A DNA stretch of 64,000 nucleotides, taken from NCBI GenBank assembly GCA_963082975.1, contig OY720348.1:55765564-55829563 (forward strand). The letters are read 5' to 3'. Within the stretch, counting starts at the first letter, position 1, and each line of letters begins with the position of its first letter. This stretch comes from Labia minor. Lineage: Eukaryota; Arthropoda; Insecta; Dermaptera; Spongiphoridae. Made by a program: the position numbers and the translations under genes. Below, piece after piece: positions 31,723 through 44,171 of the stretch. The notes under the pieces were generated by a model that made no database searches, was not told the origin of the DNA, and was given only the letters and a program-made list of their open reading frames with translations.

Positions 31723-31726
<4 letters not shown>
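30732..31726 (-). mobile_element. Ginger-like DNA transposon relic
   Basis: The ends are TGTTACGGTAAA and TTTACCGTAACA, a 12-bp perfect inverted repeat with the TGT...ACA form expected of Ginger elements. Subterminal repeats of a TAAATGTRTACATTT type occur several times on each side. The sequence is 995 bp and contains one protein remnant on the minus strand. Flanks are (AT)n, so any short target duplication is hidden. It is far shorter than an autonomous Ginger and the coding part is broken. Confidence 0.6.
31175..31576 (-). pseudogene. KRBA2-like integrase C-terminal fragment
   Basis: The frame reads HVVLVNVSIRGKTDPKNLIC, then DDDKNLYKLGTKQGILKQSY and SRHEFAICEQKF. This matches the C-terminal region of KRBA2-like, Ginger-derived integrase proteins (V.VP..D.....NLL.V......Y.LGT..G.L...Y.R..F..C). 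A cysteine-rich end, with GFKRCICKGTCSSKKCSC in an adjacent frame, is also characteristic of that group. No integrase DDE core is present. The call rests on recalled family patterns, not a search. Confidence 0.55.
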
Positions 31727-31767
<41 letters not shown>

Positions 31768-31857
31768 AAACCTACGAAATTTATTTTTGGTATAAAACGA
31801 AATTAGATCCTTGTCAAACTCCACGCTGCTACTCATCAATTAAGAGAATCATCTACC
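31727..31857. repeat. (AT)n microsatellite and short spacer
   Basis: Uninterrupted AT run at 31727-31762 following the transposon end. Confidence 0.7.
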
Positions 31858-32637
31858 CAGTGATGTATTGGTAAAATAAGAGAAGTAAGGAAATTAAAAA
31901 AAAACATACCCCCACACACACACACTTATATATTTTAATAGTCCTATTTTAGTCAATTTACACATTTATTTATATAATATATTATATAATTGTCAATTTT
32001 TTAAAAAACTACGTGTGGTTTCGATTCAAGTTCAATAATTCAATACACTATTGATAACAAGTAGATTTATTTAATTAATTTTTGAAAAAAAAATTGATTA
32101 AATTTTGATTGGAAACCTATAACGATTAGTGAAATATTTGAGAATAAAATGGTTAAATATAGTCATTTTGTTCAAAAGAAATAATTATTAAATAGCGCTG
32201 ATTTTTGAATATTTAATTTAAGATTAAAAATTAATTTATTAATCAATATATTATTTTATTATTTATCATAGAAATATCATAATAAATTGAAATGTATGTA
32301 ATTATATCATCACAATGTGGGTCGGGGTTAGTAGGATAAATCGATTTTATCTCGTACTTTTTTCAAAAGTACTAACTAAATAAAATAAGAAGTAAGAGAA
32401 CGCATAGTGGGAACAAAAATGCCCTATTTCCAGCAAATTATTTTTTTCCATATAAGTTTTTATATATTTTCTCTTATTCTTACACTATACAAAATATTAA
32501 TGAACACGAAAAAGAAATTCTAATAGTAGATTTAAGTGGGAATTGTCTGGACATGAAAAACTACTGGAACGCGTTCCGGTTCTGAAAAAAGGTAAGGGAA
32601 CGTAGTTCCCCCGCGTTCCCCTTCCAATACACCACTA
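31858..32637. mobile_element. Non-autonomous hAT element, 780 bp
   Basis: The left end CAGTGATGTATTGGTAA and the right end CTTCCAATACACCACTA are inverted repeats (CAGTGATGTATTGG/TAGTGGTGTATTGG). The 8-bp flanks CATCTACC (31850-31857) and CACCTTCC (32638-32645) match at six positions, a degraded duplication. An internal GGGAACGTAGTTCCC palindrome lies near the right end. No transposase is present. Confidence 0.65.
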
Positions 32638-34184
32638 CACCTTCCTGTCCAACAGGGAATATGAAAATATTAATTTTACAAATCCCAAAAATTATTAAAA
32701 TAATTTAATTTAATACATTTCTTAAATGATATTTATTGAATTTATTTCAAAAATATTTTAATATATTTAATAAATATACCTAAATATTTTTTTATTGACC
32801 CTCGAGACCCATTTGGTGAGTTTTCATATTTATTTGGTAATCATTCACATTAAATATTAAATTATAATTTTAGTGAGTTTGGAACGCTCATCTTTAAATT
32901 CTGTAGTTCATCATTTTCCCACTAAACTATGCATTTGACTACTTAAATATATAATCGAAAATATTTGCTAAATTAATCAAATATGAATAATGAGATTATA
33001 TCAATATATAATATACAAATTTATTTAGAAATAAATTATTAAATACCAATATATTTCAAATTTGACTAATATTTGTAAAAAAATCAGTAAAGTTAAAAAT
33101 TCATTCAACCTAAATTCAAAACTTTTATATATGTGTTTTAATAATTCTTAAATTAAAAAAAAAATTACTCTTTAGTTGTATTTTATTATTACTAAACACT
33201 GGTCCTAATTAAATATATTGTATTAATTATACAATATATATGCTTAAAAGTATATTAAATATGATTTTAATATTAATGTAAAAATAAAAAAATAATTACT
33301 TATGTTTGTTTTTTTTTTATTTATATAATAAAATATTAAAAAAATATAATAAAATAAAACATACACACGCATATATATAAACAGATATACACACACAAAG
33401 TTACTTGAAATATGACTTGCAAAGAAAATTACGTGTCTTAAAAACCGTCGGATACGTTCTTTAAAATAAAAAAGAAAAAGAAATGAAAATACAAAAATAT
33501 GATTATTCACTTCCATAAAAGAAATTACTTTTATTTGGGTACATTCGGTATGACATGGCCATGTCAAAAAATTAGAATGTTATGTACTATGAATTCAAGC
33601 AAAACGAAAAGTGATGCTTAGAATAAACTCATAAAATATTTCCACAATTTTTTTTTATTTACAACATAACCTTGTTTACCAGTTGTAATGAAAATAATAT
33701 TATATTATATTATATATATATATATTATTATAGATATATTTGACTAGAATTGAACAATATAATTAAAAAGTAATTAAGTAAGTAAAAAAAAAGTAAGTAA
33801 TTTCCCCATTAATCTGGTTTATATTTATTTATTTTGTTCTTTCTTATTTAAAATGTATCGTATGGGTTAAAATAGATAAATAGTAACGATATTGTTCCCC
33901 CAACTCGTGTCATTTAGTTCGGTCCAAATTCTAAACTAATTAGATTACCTCGCAAGACAAAGTTGACAGCATCAGAAAAGGCAGGCTTCAATCGGTCAAT
34001 GAAGTTGGGTGCCCAAGTCGGATGACTTACACACAACTTAGCTTAAGGGTATGTTTGATCAAAATTAGTCAAGAATCTTACTGATTAGAGTCAAGAGAAG
34101 TTAAATGCTCTTGCATTGTGTTGGAGTAATCGATTCTCTACCTGCCTATCTTTATCTGTACGGCTATGGAACTTAAAAGTTCAA
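32638..34184. other. AT-rich spacer
   Basis: No gene. Short (AT)n near 33705-33725; the frame at 33244-33567 is low-complexity. Confidence 0.3.
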
Positions 34185-34315
34185 ACACATTCCTCCAACC
34201 GTCCCTATCCATACCTCCATCCAAATTATATTCTCTCCTAACTCCTTTAAGTCTCTCTTTAAATTATTTACCCACCGCGTTCTTAGTCTACCAACCGCTT
34301 GTTTTTCCAAGTGAA
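34185..34315 (-). pseudogene. LINE C-terminal tail remnant
   Basis: The minus strand gives ERLKGVRREYNLDGGMDRDG with an upstream GK-W-TKNAVGK pattern, matching the end of the LINE family (…GRPRTRW…LK.LGV.RNWMEVA.DRD.W). Confidence 0.5.
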
Positions 34316-35281
34316 ATTGAAAATTGGATAATAAAAGACCCATTTTATTTTATTATTTTTAGAATTGAATGAAAAGAAATTTTCCTGGGATAGCTGAATA
34401 TATATAAATAAATATTTGTGTAAAATTTTAAAGCAATTGAATTAGTAAAACCCTTTTTAACGAATTAATGTACACATGTATGAATGTAAAAAATTTCAAT
34501 TTGCAATTGTATTACATTCATATATATATCTGTGTCTCATTATTTATTACAAAATGCATTACAATTTCATTATATATGTTTATATATATATAGAATAATA
34601 ATAATAATAATTTTTTTGTTTTAAAATTAATGTTAATCAGCGGTTTAAAGTGGAAAGTCATGGTAAGGGTGGGTTATTGGCATTTGTTTTTATTGTGTTA
34701 ATTAATCCCTTGTGTCAATGTACATTTTTTAAATATATGATGGAATATTTTTATAAAAAAAAAAACATTCGTGGATTTTGATTAATTTTCAAAGTAAAAC
34801 TATTCATCATCATCATCAGCATCACAAACTGTGCGAGGAACCAAATAATGAATATCCTAGATCTGGTAATATACTTTTCCAAATTATACCACGACTTGGG
34901 GATGACTAAATGAATAAACAGAAGGAAAGCTGGCTGAGTCATCTAAAATATACGGATTTGTGTCCTTCAATCATAAATTGGACCCAGATGACCTGACCCT
35001 ATTGGGCTATCGAATGCTTTTTGGGTTTGGAATCGTCCCAGATGTGCTTTTGACTTAATTCAATGCGTTCGAAGGAACCAAAAGGGATACGAATGACCAT
35101 TTGCTTGGAGTAGGATAAAAAGACAGCAGATTATGAATGAGAATGGAATAAAATGAGATGGATAACGAGGAGGACGAGATTGTTCGAATTTCAAATTGAT
35201 TACATATCTGTGTGTGTGCATCGGAGAGAAAGAGAGAGTTGAGGATTGGAAGGAGAAAAAAGACTCATTCTCTTTTGACAG
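34316..35281. other. Spacer, partly more balanced in base composition
   Basis: 34316-34900 is AT-rich. 34900-35280 has more G and C, a (GA)-rich stretch at 35222-35240 and a polypyrimidine tract leading to 35281. No frame is supported before the acceptor-like site. Confidence 0.3.
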
Positions 35282-35403
35282 GCGCAAAAGGTATTCCTAT
35301 TAAGGTCGATGATTTTTTTCCAGGTGAACCGGCCTTGAATATCCATGAGAAGTGGAGGAGACATTTACCGCATTCCATTTCAAAAGGATATCGCAAAACA
35401 TAG
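35282..35403 (+). CDS. Candidate host exon with tandem acceptors, unknown product
   Basis: TTCTCTTTTGACAG ends at 35281 and a second acceptor-like GATTTTTTTCCAG ends at about 35323. The frame after the first gives AKGIPIKVDDFFPGEPALNI, then HEKWRRHLPHSISKGYRKT and a TAG stop. Base composition is well above the AT background. No domain is recognised and no donor partner is seen. An alternative frame (35352-35552) overlaps it, so the call is weak. Confidence 0.25.
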
Positions 35404-36051
35404 TTAAAGCTTTGCTGTTCAAGTGGACGTTCAAAAACAATCGGCAAACAAAAGACACACAAAGAGCCACGTTGACAAACATCTATTATAAAACAAAGAT
35501 TGTATTTTTCCATCATCCAAATTTCTATTTTTATAAATATATCAACCAGTAAATGAGAATTAATTCGCCAACAAAAAAAAAATAAATAAATATATGTTAC
35601 TTAAGTATATAATACTCGTAAATTTTTTATAAGGAAAACAATTAGAAACTGAATGATAGAAAAACTAAGAATGTGGTCGACTGATAATATAAGGTTAAAT
35701 ATCAGGGAATTTAGAGAGGGTAGAAATTGGATGGAGTAGGTTCACAATAGGATCTGTTGTATGAATGTGGTCAAAATAATTCAGAATTTACTAAGACCAC
35801 AGAGATGAATAGATGGACAATAACAATTCTTAATTATTTTTTTTTATTTTTTTGTTATTTTTACGAATTTTAATCAGGTATTATATATATCAAATTTATA
35901 ATTTCCTCATTTTGAAATTTATGTTTATTTTGATATTCATTTTTCTTCTTAAACATTCATTTCGAGTAAATATTATTATAAGATCAATTATTATAAAGTA
36001 TGTATTAACATTGTATTAAATATTTATACAAGTCAATCAACATTAATAATG
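35404..36051. other. Spacer with LINE tail scrap
   Basis: 35700-35800 (plus) reads IREFREGRNWME before a stop, the end of the LINE family. The rest is AT-rich. Confidence 0.35.
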
Positions 36052-36300
36052 TCAAATTATTGTGTTATTATTAAACTTATAAAAAGTAAATAAGATTATT
36101 ATTACTCTCAAAATGATCCTCTTTTGCTTGCAAATAATCCCTGTGCCGATTCCCCTTTGAAAAGTACCTGTAATCAAAGCGGCACAGAATATCGTTATGT
36201 TAGAGACCCCCACGCAAGTAACTGCCCCAATGTCAATAAATGCTGAGACAAGCAATCTCTGGTCAATGTAGACATAAAATCGAAATTTCGTTCGCGTTAT
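36052..36300 (-). other. Candidate membrane-protein-like frame, unassigned
   Basis: A minus-strand open frame reads FYVYIDQRLLVSAFIDIGAV, TCVGVSNITIFCAALITGTF, then QRGIGTGIICKQK, hydrophobic enough for a membrane segment. A good donor-like sequence (ACAG/GTACTT) occurs within it. I see no acceptor or partner exon. It is either a host exon or chance. Confidence 0.2.
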
Positions 36301-38921
36301 CGTTGGGAGATGGAAAAAAATTCAAAAACGAATAAACGTTTTCCAATTCTAATGAAAGCTGTTACAATCGAAGCGAAAGTTTCAAACAAAAAAAATAAAA
36401 AAAAAAAAAAAGGTAACAAAATAAAATTTAAATATAGATCAATAGAGACATTCGAATAAATTTTAGTATGGGGCGGACCTAATGGTAAATGGAGGATGAG
36501 ATTTTAAACGAAGGGCTCTATATCGACATTTTTTTAAATAATCTCAATTATTCTTTCCGCGTTCAGTACTACAAACAAAAATAAAAATAGAAACATTGTA
36601 GAAGAGTTTTAAATTTCAAATGAACAATTCATTTGCTAATTTACTCAATACGGATGAAAATATAAGCAACCAATGAACACTTCGAAAATTATTATCTAAT
36701 GAATTATTAATAGTATTTTTATCTGTAAAAGCTCCTGAATCAAATTTTCAACAATACCGATGTATGCTTATACTTATACGTAGTTTATTTTTCATATAGA
36801 CTCAAGGGTAGTGAGGGAGCTAGCGTCTCCATTGGTTATCTACTTGAAATAAGAAGTAACTGCACGGATCAAGAAAATCAAGATTGAGGTTGAGACGATT
36901 CGTTTTACTGATAATACAACAGAACACCTCTATCCTGCTTAGGTGATTCGAGAGGTGCTGTACTTTTTATGATGTTTAACAACGTATACTAAAAATTTTA
37001 CTGAAATTACCCGATCAATTAAACCAGTAGAAGAATATATAAGATAAATTTATAATAAGCTAAGTAATATTTTAAGAACTCATTTAAAGGGGATTAGGAC
37101 AAAAGAACCAAATTATTCCAAGGAATTAATTTTCTAAAATAGCATTGTTAATTTTTGATCTTACGCATTTTCGAATAAACACTCATATTATACGTGAATG
37201 AATATGAATAATAAATGTTAAACATGGAATTAGAATGGATAAAACAATGATTATTCCAAAAAAATATTCTATTACTTGGACAAAATAGTACAAAAACCAG
37301 CAAGAATTTTTTTTTTTCAATTTAAATATTAATAATTTGGTAAATATTCAATTTATTTCAATGAATAATGAATAAATCATCTTAGGATAGATAAATATAT
37401 ATAAAAAAAAAATAAAGTAATTTAATTTTATGTTAAACTCTACCAAATATTTTTCTTGATATAAAAAGATTGTATTTATTATTCATTAGTGTATTTAAAA
37501 GTTTGGTGTCTATTCTCAATCTCTTGGATGTTATTATTGTTGTTGTTTGTGTTGTTAAAATGGAGTGAGAGAGAGATAGGAGCAAAAAAAGCTGTCTGGC
37601 CAAATGGATTCTCCAATTCTCATTTCTTTGTGAAAAAAAATGATCGTTTTTAACTGCGTTTTAAAGAATCCAAATCGGAAAAATCAAAATTACCTACATT
37701 CAAAAATAATTTTAGTAATTAAAATTTTTCAACATATAATAATATTATCAATCAATCAATTATTTTTTATTATTATTAATTAATTAATTTATTTTATTTT
37801 ATTTTTTCCTTTTTTTTTATTTTCTTTGGTTCATAACAATATTATAATTATTATGATTAATTAATATTGTTAGTTTAATTGTTGTGATAATAATTCAAAA
37901 GTTATTTTATATTCTTAGAAAATAATTATTAAATTTAACAATTAAATTCGAAATATCATGAATATAATTAATAATTATTATAATGCATATCGATACTTTA
38001 CATAATGGTGAATTACAAACGGACTAAATTTTATACCGCCCCCCCCCCCTCTCATTCCACCAAAAAGAAAAAAAAGGAGAAACCTTTCCACTCTTTTGTA
38101 TGTACATTTAACGCCATAGAGATGTTTATTAATTTTACTCCTTTTAAATATTAATAAAAGCCTTTGAACTTTAACGAACAAATGAATGGAGTCTAATAAA
38201 GTTTAGGGAGAAATGTTTGTGAAATATTTTAATAAGTTAATCGTTTCCTTCATGTTGATAAAAAGTGTTTTTGGTTAAGTGAAGTTTGTTTTTTTTTTTC
38301 AAAAGAAAAGATAAGCGACTGGTGAGAGGAAGGGGGGAAATGTTTCATGAAGTTGTTTGATTGATATTCGGATATAATATTAAAATGTATAAAAAAAAAA
38401 TGTGGGTGTATTGAGGGAGAGGTTTGTTCATCAAAATTAATAATAACATGGCTGTTAATTAAATCGGTATATGTTGGAACAGATCAACAACTAAAACAAA
38501 TAATTATTTATTAAAAAGTAATAAATAAAAAAAAAATATTATATAAACAAGGTTTTAGAATTGATACATAGTGTTGCAAACTTCACAAGACTTCCATAAA
38601 GAAAAACAACAAATAAAAGCTGCAACAATCCTGTTAAAATCAATATGAAATAATTTTTACGATTTGTTTTTCTGTCAAAATTTGCAAAATTTGTATAATG
38701 TTAATATATAATGTCTCAGTAATAGTATTAATAGTTAAACATTGTTATGATAGCAAATAAAAATGATTGATCATATATTAAAAAAAAATCAACAATTAAA
38801 CGTTAATCTTTTGTTGATCTTGAAATAAAATACCAAAAAATGAAACTAATAGTTAATAATAACATTACAAAAAAACAATTTATATTTTTCAAAAATAGAC
38901 TCCGTTGTCTCACAAGTGAAT
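36301..38921. other. AT-rich spacer
   Basis: No gene or element supported. Notable only for a C10 run at 38039-38049, with low-complexity sequence around. Confidence 0.3.
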
Positions 38922-39062
38922 GGATTATTATTATTATTATTTGCAGATGGATGATGAGGATCACGCAAAGCGAAATTTATTAATTATTGAATTTCTCTAA
39001 GTCCGAACTCGAGTCTTCAGTGTGGTAGACTGTCGTGCTAACCACTAAACCACTGAAGAGTC
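38922..39062 (-). mobile_element. tRNA-derived SINE, copy 2, with (ATT)n tail
   Basis: The minus strand starts CTCTTCAGTGGTTTAGTGGT then TAGCACGACAGTCTACCACA, and GACTCGAGTTCGGACTTAG gives a B-box-like GAGTTCGGAC. The (ATT)n at 38922-38943 is the 3' tail. This copy has the best tRNA-like head of the three. Confidence 0.7.
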
Positions 39063-40396
39063 TAGTGATTGTATTGATTATTTTTTAATGTCATTTTTGC
39101 TAAATATTAAATAGATAAATAAATATCTTAACTAAAGGTAAAATCGGTAACCACAAAGAACATTAATTATAGTTTAAAGGGAATTTGGCCCGGGCATGTT
39201 TTTGCTTTTTGTTGTAAAATGAAAACAGAAACTATTCCCATGGCTACAATTACAAATGCAATACATTCAGAGGAGAGCATTAATTTATATCGAAGCGAAA
39301 CAATTTATCACAAAATATTAAGTTATTAAAACTCAATTCATATTATGGCGTTATCATACACTCCCTCTCCTAATCCAATCGTTTTTATATTATTACTATA
39401 ATTGTTGAAAATGAATAATACATTATGTCAGAAGTAATTTATTAGAAGAGATGCTAATTGTAGAGGTCATTCAATTATTGCCAAATTGGAATATACAATG
39501 GGGCTCTCTTTCTGAAGGGGGTGGAGTGCCTGCCGCATTTTATAACCGAAAGAGTCTAAAGGTATTCAATAATTGTGACAAATATTAAATCCCTGCCATT
39601 CGCCAATTGGAAATTCATTTCTAGAGAAGGGATTCCGTTTACTCACAGAAATGGAACGGGAAAAAAAAATTCCCCCGGAATAAAAATGAATAATAATATT
39701 AGTATCAAGTAAGTGAATAGATAATAGATAATAGATAAATAATAATAGATATTATTATATTATCACCTTTTGAAAAATGATTTGATTATAGGTATAATAG
39801 TAGTAATGTATGGGTGAGTGGAGGATTTAGTAAATAAAATATAGTCACCCTCGGTGTGTAATAAATTTTTAGTAAGTGAGGAGATGAGATTTTTTTTTTC
39901 TTTTTATTTTAACCTTTCCTCATAACGAGAAAATAATTATGAAGATATTTAATGTATTTTATAACACGTTAAAAAGATAATCTGTTTCCGTGCAATTACA
40001 CTGTATTAAAATTTTTCTGCAAATTAGATGATTGTTAAAATAAAAAGAGGTTAAAGTGCCATCAAGAAAGGATAAATAGGTGGAAAGAGTTGAATATTTT
40101 TTTTTTCAACCATGATAAATTGCCATTTAATCATTTGACAATTTAAGAAAAAAAATTCTTATGAATAAATTGATATATGAAATATATACTAGAGAAAATG
40201 AATATGAAAAAATATATATAAAATTTGTTTAGACTTTTAATTTACCTAATTATAGTTCATTTAAAGTTTCTGGGGAATATTTAATTTTTTTTAACATAAA
40301 ATATAGACAACATTATATTATAATAATTGTTTATATTTTATATTGTACTTGATAAGCAGAGCCGGCGCTTATTATATATATATATACCCTTTAAAG
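39063..40396. other. Spacer, no gene seen
   Basis: Stretches around 39480-39690 have more balanced composition but no frame. AT-rich elsewhere. Confidence 0.3.
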
Positions 40397-40686
40397 CAGT
40401 GGTTTCCAAACTTTCTGAACAGGCGCCCCCTTTTTTAAAAAAAATTCTTGCGCCCCCCCCTTAATTTATGTAATAATCTAATTTCATAAATACTCACAAA
40501 ATATAGTAACCATATTGAAAAAATTGGAAAAAAATCGAAAATGTTCAAAAGTCTTATCGCAAAAACAGTTTACCTTTTTTTTAGAACCATATTTAAAAAA
40601 TTTGGAGGAAAATGTGCCGGCACTTGAAATTCGCGCTCTTCTGTCTCGATCCCCCCAGGGGGCGCCACACAGGTTTGAAAACACTG
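40397..40686. mobile_element. hAT MITE with 8-bp target duplication
   Basis: The ends CAGTGGTTTCCAAACTTTCT and GGTTTGAAAACACTG form an imperfect inverted repeat. CTTTAAAG (40389-40396) and CTTTAACG (40687-40694) flank it, with one mismatch. GCGCCCCC and GGGGGCGCC blocks lie inside. No transposase. Confidence 0.8.
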
Positions 40687-41188
40687 CTTTAACGAAATAA
40701 AAAATATATTTAATAATAATTCAAACTAATAAACCACTTTGAATCATTGCATCGTTTTGATTTTGAATTTCTTAGATTTTTAATAACTTTTTATATATAT
40801 AATTTAAATTTAAATTTATGTGTGATTGTATATACGCGCAACTTCCCTCAGACTCAAAATGATTATAAATAAAGAATACGCACTTTTTTATATCAAATAA
40901 GCATATAGACTATATTAATATGTAGATAATATTTTAAAAATTTAAAAATTAATTTTTGATAAACCAAACTACTAACATTTATCGGTTCAGAGAATTTAAG
41001 AAAATTATTGAAATATTCGTACAAATTTTTATTTCAATTTTTAATAAATAATCAAATATTATTTATTTGAAAGTTTGATTTATTTTCGTTAAAGTTTCCT
41101 CAGAAACAAATATTTATATATTTATTTATATTTTAAAAACACAAGAAGAGTTGAAAAAAGCAAATTAATAAACTAAATAGTATCGTTG
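40687..41188. other. AT-rich spacer
   Basis: No gene. Confidence 0.3.
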
Positions 41189-42445
41189 CTAATACAAAGT
41201 GTAAACTTAACGCGCAATATAAATTTATAATTTTTGCTCCGTTTTTACGGTAACCCTATCGACAAACAAAATTTAATCTTCTGCGTTTTTTAGTATGCTT
41301 TCATAATCAAAATTTTGATTTTGATTTCCTTGAATGTTGATTAATTATATTTATTATAAAAAATAAAAAAAGAAAATGAGTTTACCTCAGGTTATAAAAA
41401 AACCTAATTTCTCTATATATATATATATATGGTATATTGTTAAAAAGTTACAAATTAATACTTATATCTATTTTATATGAAGTGGAACAATGCAATAAAT
41501 GAAAATAAAAATGATCTAGTTTATATAACATTGAAATTTATATTTCATGAAACAAACTATAATAATAATAATCTAACTGAAAAGGTGTATCTTTAAACAA
41601 ATTCAATTATTTTTTCGAATACACAAACGAAAGAAAAGTTTCAAAAGCAGACGCTTGTTGAATAATTAATTCGACAATATCATTGTATTTTTTTTTCAGA
41701 GAGGATTTTTTTAAGAGAAATTTTTTGTTGATTTACAATTTAAAGGAGAATCTAATTCCGTTTAATATGTTAATAATTAAAGACATTTTCGTTCAAATTA
41801 AAATTGATAGAGGTTAAAATATAAATAAAATTTATTTCCAATTAAATATATAAATATATAAATATATTAATTATTTTTTAAAACATTTTCTAAGTATTTT
41901 TATTATTTATTGAAATGAACGCAAAAGAAAATGTTTTTTATGAGAATTTGAAAAAATAAACAAATTGTATTATGAAAGCATACTAAAATACATAGGAGAT
42001 TAAATTCTGTTTGTCGATCTGGTTGCCGTAAAAAAGGGGCAAAAATTATAAATTTTTTATTACAATTTATGTTTACACTTTGTATTAGTAAATTTGAGTC
42101 ACTTATCATTGAGAGACTACCAAGATACATTAAAATTAATAATAATAATAATTCTTTTATACCATTCCCCAATTGCTTATATAAATAATTTATATTTTTG
42201 TATATTGAAAAATATATTTATTTATTTCGTGATCCTATTTTTTTAAATAAAATTATAATAATAAAAATATTAAAAAGTTAAAAATACAATTTTTACATTA
42301 TGAAAGCAAAGTAACATAATTAGAGGATAAAATTTTATTTGTCGAGATGGTTGCCGATAAAAAGGGGAAATTTATATTAGAAGAGAAGTTGACTATTCGT
42401 ATTAATAAATTTGTTTCGCTTACTATTGGGAGACTATCAAGACGT
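41189..42445. repeat. Three copies of a 120-160 bp repeat, two in inverted orientation
   Basis: 41189-41307 reads CTAATACAAAGTGTAAAC...CGACAAACAAAATTTAATCT...TAGTATGCTTTCAT. Its reverse complement recurs at 41970-42090. A third copy (42300-42445) has the orientation of the second. Copies 2 and 3 also share TCACTTATCATTGAGAGACT / CGCTTACTATTGGGAGACT further on. The pair at 41189 and 42090 could be the terminal repeats of an unknown element of about 900 bp. No transposase was found between them. Confidence 0.55.
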
Positions 42446-43844
42446 ATGCTGCAATCAAATAGATAGGAAATTTTCCGATTGAAAACCAGAGAAGCTGTTT
42501 TGGGTGATAAAAGCAACCCCGCAAATTCTTGCCTCTCCATCAATCAAGAAGAGGCTAGGGGCTGCGGTTGACGAGAGTTCTGTCTCTGTTCTGGCATGTT
42601 AATAACTCCATGCCAGGAGAGCAATTCCAAAAGGACGATAATTGGAACTCCGCCGACCGCCATTCTTTCACCTTCCGCGAAAACGTCCACCCCACCCCCT
42701 CACCCTAGGTTTTGATAAAGATTAATTCCAACCAAACCGACAAAAAGAGTGCAAATTTTTGTATTTGTAAAAAAAAAAAAACAAATTCAATTTTAATTTA
42801 AGAATATTTAATCCCAATTGATTTATCTTGATTAATGTGAATGAAAGAGTGTTTTTATTTTATTTCTAGAAATTTTCATAAACCTTTTAGCAGAATTCAA
42901 ATTTGACAAAGCATTATCAATTTTGGAAAGTGGTGTCTCATTCATGAATGAAAGCGATTCATAATGACGGCAAGTTATTCAAAATCAATAAATGTATATT
43001 GACTGGTGATTTTGCAAGCTTAATCTGAAATATTCATGTCTAATCTATCAAACAAGAGGGTGATTTTCTATTCTCTTCTAGAAATCTATCATATGCAAAT
43101 CAATTGACGCATAAAAGCAATGTTTAGAAATAATAGCAAACGGTACCATTTCAAGTTATCATTATTGAAGCATCATATCAGAGTTTAATTACTACCTATA
43201 GATGAGAATTTAGGACGATTGGTAATAGGAACCACTTTAAAGTTGGCAGCGTAACTCACATTAAGGAGCCAATACCGCATCCACGACTCCTTTTGCATGA
43301 ATATTAATGATCATTCAGAAAAAGAACCAACCCCATCAACTTTCAATTTTTTTTTCATATAATATACTTTAAAAGAGATAGAGAAAGAAGTTCAATTTAC
43401 AGCCCATTTTCAGATGGATTTAAATATTTTAGTTTAGTTTTTGATTGTTTGATGGCCTTGATAAAAGGAGGATATGTTTTATGTTGAAACCGCTTAAATA
43501 TATATTTATTTTTTTATTTATTTAAAAATTTAACTTTAAATTTAATTATTAATATAAAAGTAAGGCAAATAATTATTTATATTATATATATATTTAAATA
43601 TATTAGGATGTATAAATTTGAAATATATAACAATGATTAATATAATAGGTATAGCGCTACTTTTGATAAACAACCAGGTAAGGTTAGTAAGATACATTAA
43701 CGAAAAACGTTAAAATGTTAAGGAAAATAGTTATGAAGTTATCTATCAATAATATAAATATTTTATATTTTATTTTTTTATATTTTTGTTTCAAACCTTC
43801 TCAGCTTTCCACGTCCTTGCCATAATATACTAAAATTCCTGATA
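42446..43844. other. Spacer with a GC-richer stretch
   Basis: 42540-42715 is GC-richer and includes a TGGCATG/CATGCCA inverted repeat near 42593-42616. No frame or known element could be assigned. The rest is AT-rich. Confidence 0.3.
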
Positions 43845-43881
43845 GATCCCCTCATCGCCCTGAAAGTTATGTTATTTAGGG

Positions 43882-44163
43882 CAGCGGTCGCCAAACTTTT
43901 TGACCTCACGGACCAGTTAATTCATAATTTAAATCCCGCGGACCACTAATAGGATTTTTTAAGTGTTAAATATATTTATAAATAAAAATTGTGATCAAAG
44001 AACACATAAACATTGAGTTTTTATAACTTATCATGTATAGTTATGAATTGAATCATGTTTTAATGCATCTTAAAACATAACTTAACATGATGAGTAAGTA
44101 TATTCCTCATTTTTTTGCGGACCAGCGAAATTTTCTCGCGGACCACCACTTTGGCAACCTCTG
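43882..44163. mobile_element. hAT MITE with perfect 8-bp target duplication
   Basis: CAGCGGTCGCCAAACTTTTT to GGACCACCACTTTGGCAACC + TCTG. ATTTAGGG flanks it exactly (43874-43881 and 44164-44171). 282 bp, no coding. Confidence 0.85.
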
Positions 44164-44171
44164 ATTTAGGG

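Noticed and set aside
33244-33567. Minus-strand 107-residue frame as a gene
   Set aside because: The composition is almost pure F/Y/I/K low complexity, produced by AT-rich DNA.
38922-39062. Functional tRNA gene
   Set aside because: Only the A-box/B-box head is tRNA-like; there is no closed acceptor stem, and two other copies share a non-tRNA body and tail. It is a SINE.
40361-40376. Second hAT-like end (CAGAGCCGGCGC) beside the MITE at 40397
   Set aside because: There is no partner end or duplication, and the string is short.
41903-42543. Two minus-strand frames as paired genes
   Set aside because: They arise from two copies of the same repeat, and one has low-complexity leucine runs.
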